From: an uncultured Oscillospiraceae bacterium | GTDB lineage: Bacteria > Bacillota > Clostridia > Oscillospirales > Oscillospiraceae | Assembly (NCBI GenBank): GCA_900763675.1 | Contig: CAAFLE010000088.1 | Location: 1 to 15,497, forward strand | DNA: 15,497 nucleotides | Reading direction: 5' to 3' | Position numbers and translations under genes: made by a program | Shown: piece after piece, positions 13,310 to 15,497 of the stretch | How positions within the stretch are numbered: position 1 is the stretch's first letter | How the letters are laid out: each line of letters starts with the position of its first letter | The notes under the pieces: model-generated | What the model saw: only the letters and a program-made list of their open reading frames with translations | What the model was told of the DNA's origin: nothing | Database searches by the model: none

Positions 13310-14020
13310 ATGCTCACTCCCCACAACAGCGCCGTTCCCGGCGATTTCGCCAAAACCGTACTGATGCCCGGCGATCCGCTGCGTGCGCAGTACATCGCCG
13401 AAAACTTCCTCGACGAGCGCCGTCTCGTCAACAACGTCCGCGGCATCCAGGGCTACACCGGAACCTACAAGGGCGTGCCGGTGAGCGTTATGGCAAGCGG
13501 CATGGGTATGCCCACCATCGGCATTTACAGCTACGAGCTTTTCAACTTCTACGGCGTGGAGAACATCCTGCGCGTCGGCTCCGTCGGGGCGCTGAGCGAG
13601 AAGCTGCACGTGCGCGACATCATTCTCGCGCAGGGCGCCTGCACCAACTCCGCCTACGCCGCGCAGTTCGGCTGCCGCGGCTCCATCGCGCCGATCGCGG
13701 ACTACTCGCTGCTGCGCACCGCCGCGGACATCGCCGAGGAGCGCTCTCTGCGCTACGCCGTCGGCAACCTCCTCTCGTCCGACACGTTCTACGACGACGA
13801 TAAGACCGCGAGCGCCGCGTGGATCAAAATGGGCGTTCTCGGCATCGAGATGGAATCCGCCGCGCTCTATCTCAACGCCATGCGTGCCGGGAAAAAGGCA
13901 CTTGCCATCTGCACCGTTTCCGACCACATCATCACCGGCGAGGAGACGACCGCCGAGGAGCGTCAGACCTCCTTCCGCGAGATGATGGAGCTGGCACTGG
14001 AAGTGGCTGTCCGCAGCTGA
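13310..14020 (+). CDS. deoD: Purine nucleoside phosphorylase, DeoD type
   Basis: DeoD cleaves purine (deoxy)ribonucleosides with phosphate to free base and (deoxy)ribose 1-phosphate; the family forms hexamers. The 236-residue length is typical. Residues known from E. coli PNP are at the matching places: His5, Gly21, Arg25, Arg44, Arg88, the substrate triad Glu180-Met181-Glu182 in GIEMESAAL, and the acid Asp205 in SDH. The start has AAAGGAG seven bases upstream, 24 bases after tdk, so the two are probably one transcript. Codon choice is C-ending rich, as in the following lipoprotein gene, suggesting strong expression. No convincing terminator hairpin is seen after it. Confidence 0.97.
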   Translation: MLTPHNSAVPGDFAKTVLMPGDPLRAQYIAENFLDERRLVNNVRGIQGYTGTYKGVPVSVMASGMGMPTIGIYSYELFNFYGVENILRVGSVGALSEKLHVRDIILAQGACTNSAYAAQFGCRGSIAPIADYSLLRTAADIAEERSLRYAVGNLLSSDTFYDDDKTASAAWIKMGVLGIEMESAALYLNAMRAGKKALAICTVSDHIITGEETTAEERQTSFREMMELALEVAVRS

Positions 14021-14071
14021 AAAACATTTGGAATTCAAGCAAAGACGGCGCGGGTGTCGGGAGCAAAAAAG

Positions 14072-14098
14072 TCCGGGGCTTGACAAAACACTCCGGGG
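14072..14098. promoter_or_regulatory. Direct repeat TCCGGGG, 20 bp apart, upstream of the BMP promoter
   Basis: TCCGGGG occurs at 14072-14078 and 14092-14098, exactly two helical turns apart, ending eight bases before the -35 of the promoter at 14106-14134. A regulator that binds direct half-sites on one face of the DNA could use it. Seven-base repeats in GC-rich DNA may be chance. Confidence 0.3.
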
Positions 14099-14105
14099 TC
14101 AGCGC

Positions 14106-14134
14106 TTGCATATACCGTTCGGACATGATATAAT
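14106..14134 (+). promoter_or_regulatory. Sigma-A promoter of the BMP-family lipoprotein gene
   Basis: TTGCAT (14106-14111) and a perfect TATAAT (14129-14134) are 17 bases apart. Transcription should start near 14141, giving a leader of about 45 bases with a short hairpin and AGGAGG before the ATG. Confidence 0.85.
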
Positions 14135-14147
14135 TCCCATTGCCAAA

Positions 14148-14161
14148 GTCCCGAAAGGGAC
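14148..14161 (+). other. 5'-leader hairpin with GAAA tetraloop
   Basis: GTCCC (14148-14152) and GGGAC (14157-14161) close a GAAA loop of the stable GNRA type, a few bases after the predicted transcript start. It may protect the 5' end of the lipoprotein mRNA. It is not followed by a T run, so it is not a terminator. Confidence 0.5.
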
Positions 14162-14185
14162 AAATTATAAGGAGGAAAGTATTAC

Positions 14186-15409
14186 ATGAAGAAGATTCTT
14201 GCTGTTCTTCTCGCCATGGTCATGGTCCTCGGTCTTGTTGCCTGCGGCAGCACCACCACGACGGAGGAACCCAAGACGGAAGAACCCGCCGCTACCGAAG
14301 CCCCTGCGGAGCAGCCCACGGAGCAGCCCACGGAGGAACCCACCGAGGCTCCCGCCGAAGAGCCCGCGACCGTCAGCGCCGACGACATCGACGATACGAT
14401 GACGTCTGCCGACGGCAAGTATGAGATCGCCTTCGTCACCGACGTGGGTCAGCTCAAGGATAAGTCCTTCAACCAGGGCACGTTCGACGGCGTCAAGCTG
14501 TACGCCTATGAGAACGGTCTGAGCTACAAGTACTACCAGCCCGCCAACGGCGACCAGGCGACCGACGACGACCGCTATGACGCCATGAAGGCCGCCGCCG
14601 AGAACGGCGCCAAGATCATTGTCTGCGCCGGCTTCATGCAGGGCACCGCCCTTGCCAAGGCCGCTGCGGAGTTCACCGACGTCTCCTTCGTGTTTGTCGA
14701 CGGCTGGGCGATGACCGACGCCGACGGCAACCCCCTCACCAACACTCTGGGCATCGCGTTCCAGGAAGAGCAGTGCGGCTACCTCGCCGGCTATGCCGTC
14801 GTTAAGGAAGGCTACACCAAGCTCGGCTTCTCCGGCGGCGGCGGCGGCACCAACCCGGCTTGCTGCCGTTACGGCTACGGCTTCGTGCAGGGCGCGAGCG
14901 CTGCCGCAGCTGAGCTCGGCGAGAAGGTCGAGATGAACTACTCCTGGCAGTACGGCGGATCCTTCTCCGCTTCTCCGGAACTGCAGACCATGGCCAACGG
15001 CTGGTATGAGAACGGCACTGAGGTCATCTTCGCCTGCGGCGGCTCCATGTTCGCCTCCATCGCTCAGGCTGCCAGCGCGAACGACGGCTTTGTCGTCGGT
15101 GTTGACGTTGACCAGTCCTTCGAGTCCGACACCGTCATCACCTCCGCGATGAAGGGCCTCGCCGCCTCCGTGCAGTGGGCGTGCGCCAAGGTTTACGACG
15201 GCTCCTACGCTGAGCTGGGCGGCACCTGCGCCACCCTCGGCGCCAAGGACGGCGCCGTTGGTCTGCCCACCGACACCTGGTCTCTGACCGGCTGGACCGT
15301 GGAAGAGTACAACGAGATGGTTAAGGCCATGGCGGACGGCACCCTCGTCGTTGACAACAACTACGAGAACCTCGCCAGCACCGACAACCTCACGCTGAAC
15401 GTGATCTAA
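14186..15409 (+). CDS. BMP-family nucleoside-binding lipoprotein of an ABC transporter
   Basis: This is the extracellular substrate-binding lipoprotein of a BMP/PnrA-type ABC importer, a family that binds purine and other nucleosides. The 407-residue precursor has a basic start (MKK), a hydrophobic stretch and the lipobox LVAC with the lipidated Cys at 20. A disordered Glu/Pro/Thr linker runs from about 22 to 63. The BMP domain then begins at about 78 with FVTDVGQLKDKSFNQGTFDG, a variant of the D-x-G-x-x-x-D-x-S-F-N-Q signature. GTNPACCRYGYGFVQGA and GVDVDQSF are further family blocks. AGGAGG lies eight bases upstream of the ATG. Codons are strongly C-ending, fitting high expression. tdk and deoD upstream support a nucleoside ligand. 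The permease and ATPase genes are not in the window. Confidence 0.92.
   Translation: MKKILAVLLAMVMVLGLVACGSTTTTEEPKTEEPAATEAPAEQPTEQPTEEPTEAPAEEPATVSADDIDDTMTSADGKYEIAFVTDVGQLKDKSFNQGTFDGVKLYAYENGLSYKYYQPANGDQATDDDRYDAMKAAAENGAKIIVCAGFMQGTALAKAAAEFTDVSFVFVDGWAMTDADGNPLTNTLGIAFQEEQCGYLAGYAVVKEGYTKLGFSGGGGGTNPACCRYGYGFVQGASAAAAELGEKVEMNYSWQYGGSFSASPELQTMANGWYENGTEVIFACGGSMFASIAQAASANDGFVVGVDVDQSFESDTVITSAMKGLAASVQWACAKVYDGSYAELGGTCATLGAKDGAVGLPTDTWSLTGWTVEEYNEMVKAMADGTLVVDNNYENLASTDNLTLNVI
14309..14368 (+). repeat. Five 12-bp tandem units encoding the E-x-P-T/A linker
   Basis: Units of 12 bases start at 14309; the first two are identical (GAGCAGCCCACG) and the next three diverge. They encode EQPT, EQPT, EEPT, EAPA and EEPA (residues 42-61) of the lipoprotein linker. 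In-frame unit gain or loss would change linker length without a frameshift. Confidence 0.75.
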
Positions 15410-15424
15410 TCCATCCGCACAAAA

Positions 15425-15456
15425 CGGCGGGAAGGAAAATCCTTCCCGCCGTTTTT
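15425..15456 (+). terminator. Rho-independent terminator after the BMP lipoprotein gene
   Basis: CGGCGGGAAGGA (15425-15436) and TCCTTCCCGCCG (15440-15451) form a perfect 12-base-pair stem with an AAA loop, followed by TTTTT (15452-15456). It starts 15 bases after the stop codon. If transport genes lie further on, they need partial readthrough or their own promoter. Confidence 0.95.
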
Positions 15457-15497
15457 CTTTGGAATTAAGAGCTAATTCTTGCAATTTGTTTGTAATA

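Noticed and set aside
14080..14085. TTGACA as a -35 box for the lipoprotein gene
   Set aside because: No -10-like hexamer lies 16-18 bases downstream; the TTGCAT/TATAAT pair with a 17-base spacer is better.
15462..15478. GAATTA/TAATTC inverted repeat at the window end
   Set aside because: Only six bases per arm in an AT-rich tail next to the window edge; it could be an operator for a gene outside, but nothing supports it.
1..15497. CRISPR array, tRNA, rRNA, prophage or toxin-antitoxin genes
   Set aside because: No regularly spaced repeats, cloverleaf or rRNA sequence, or recognisable phage or toxin proteins were found; all gaps over 100 bases are accounted for by leaders, operators, a riboswitch, promoters or terminators.

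Overview
The window looks like part of a chromosome from a GC-rich, spore-forming Gram-positive bacterium of the class Clostridia, most like an Oscillospiraceae gut commensal. The grounds are a dipicolinate (spore) synthase gene, sigma-A-type TTGACA/TATAAT promoters with strong AGGAGG ribosome sites, a clostridial THF riboswitch in front of an ECF folate transporter, the Fhs-FchA-FolD one-carbon set, and a DhaS-like TetR regulator. This is inferred from gene content; no taxonomic marker is present.

Layout. Bases 1-144 are the tail of an IS3-family insertion sequence, abutting the 3' end of mgtE. Bases 145-5565 are read leftward: an M50 (site-2-protease-like) membrane peptidase and a TetR regulator form an operon, followed by oleate hydratase ohyA with its own promoter and a cluster of TTTTATCA half-sites, then the magnesium transporter mgtE. 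mgtE has its own strong promoter and a leader holding a 27-codon ORF and an intrinsic terminator.

Bases 5591-11361 are read rightward and form a folate/one-carbon block: a small membrane protein translationally coupled to fhs, then fchA, folD, an intra-operonic THF riboswitch, folT and folC. Together they would import folate, polyglutamylate it and interconvert formyl-, methenyl- and methylene-THF. FolD lacks the cyclohydrolase lysine and glutamine, so FchA probably supplies that step.

Bases 11360-12562 (leftward) encode an apparent fusion of the two dipicolinate synthase subunits (SpoVFA and SpoVFB). A candidate sigma-K promoter for it overlaps the sigma-A promoter of the divergent tdk gene. 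Bases 12614-15456 (rightward) hold nucleoside salvage: thymidine kinase, purine nucleoside phosphorylase, and a BMP-family nucleoside-binding lipoprotein with its own promoter and a strong terminator.

The most interesting candidates for something undescribed are the mgtE leader peptide plus attenuator (1624-1844), the M50-TetR-oleate hydratase locus with its repeated operator-like motif, the DpaA-DpaB fusion, and the cyclohydrolase-deficient FolD paired with FchA. No phage genes, CRISPR array, tRNA or rRNA were seen.
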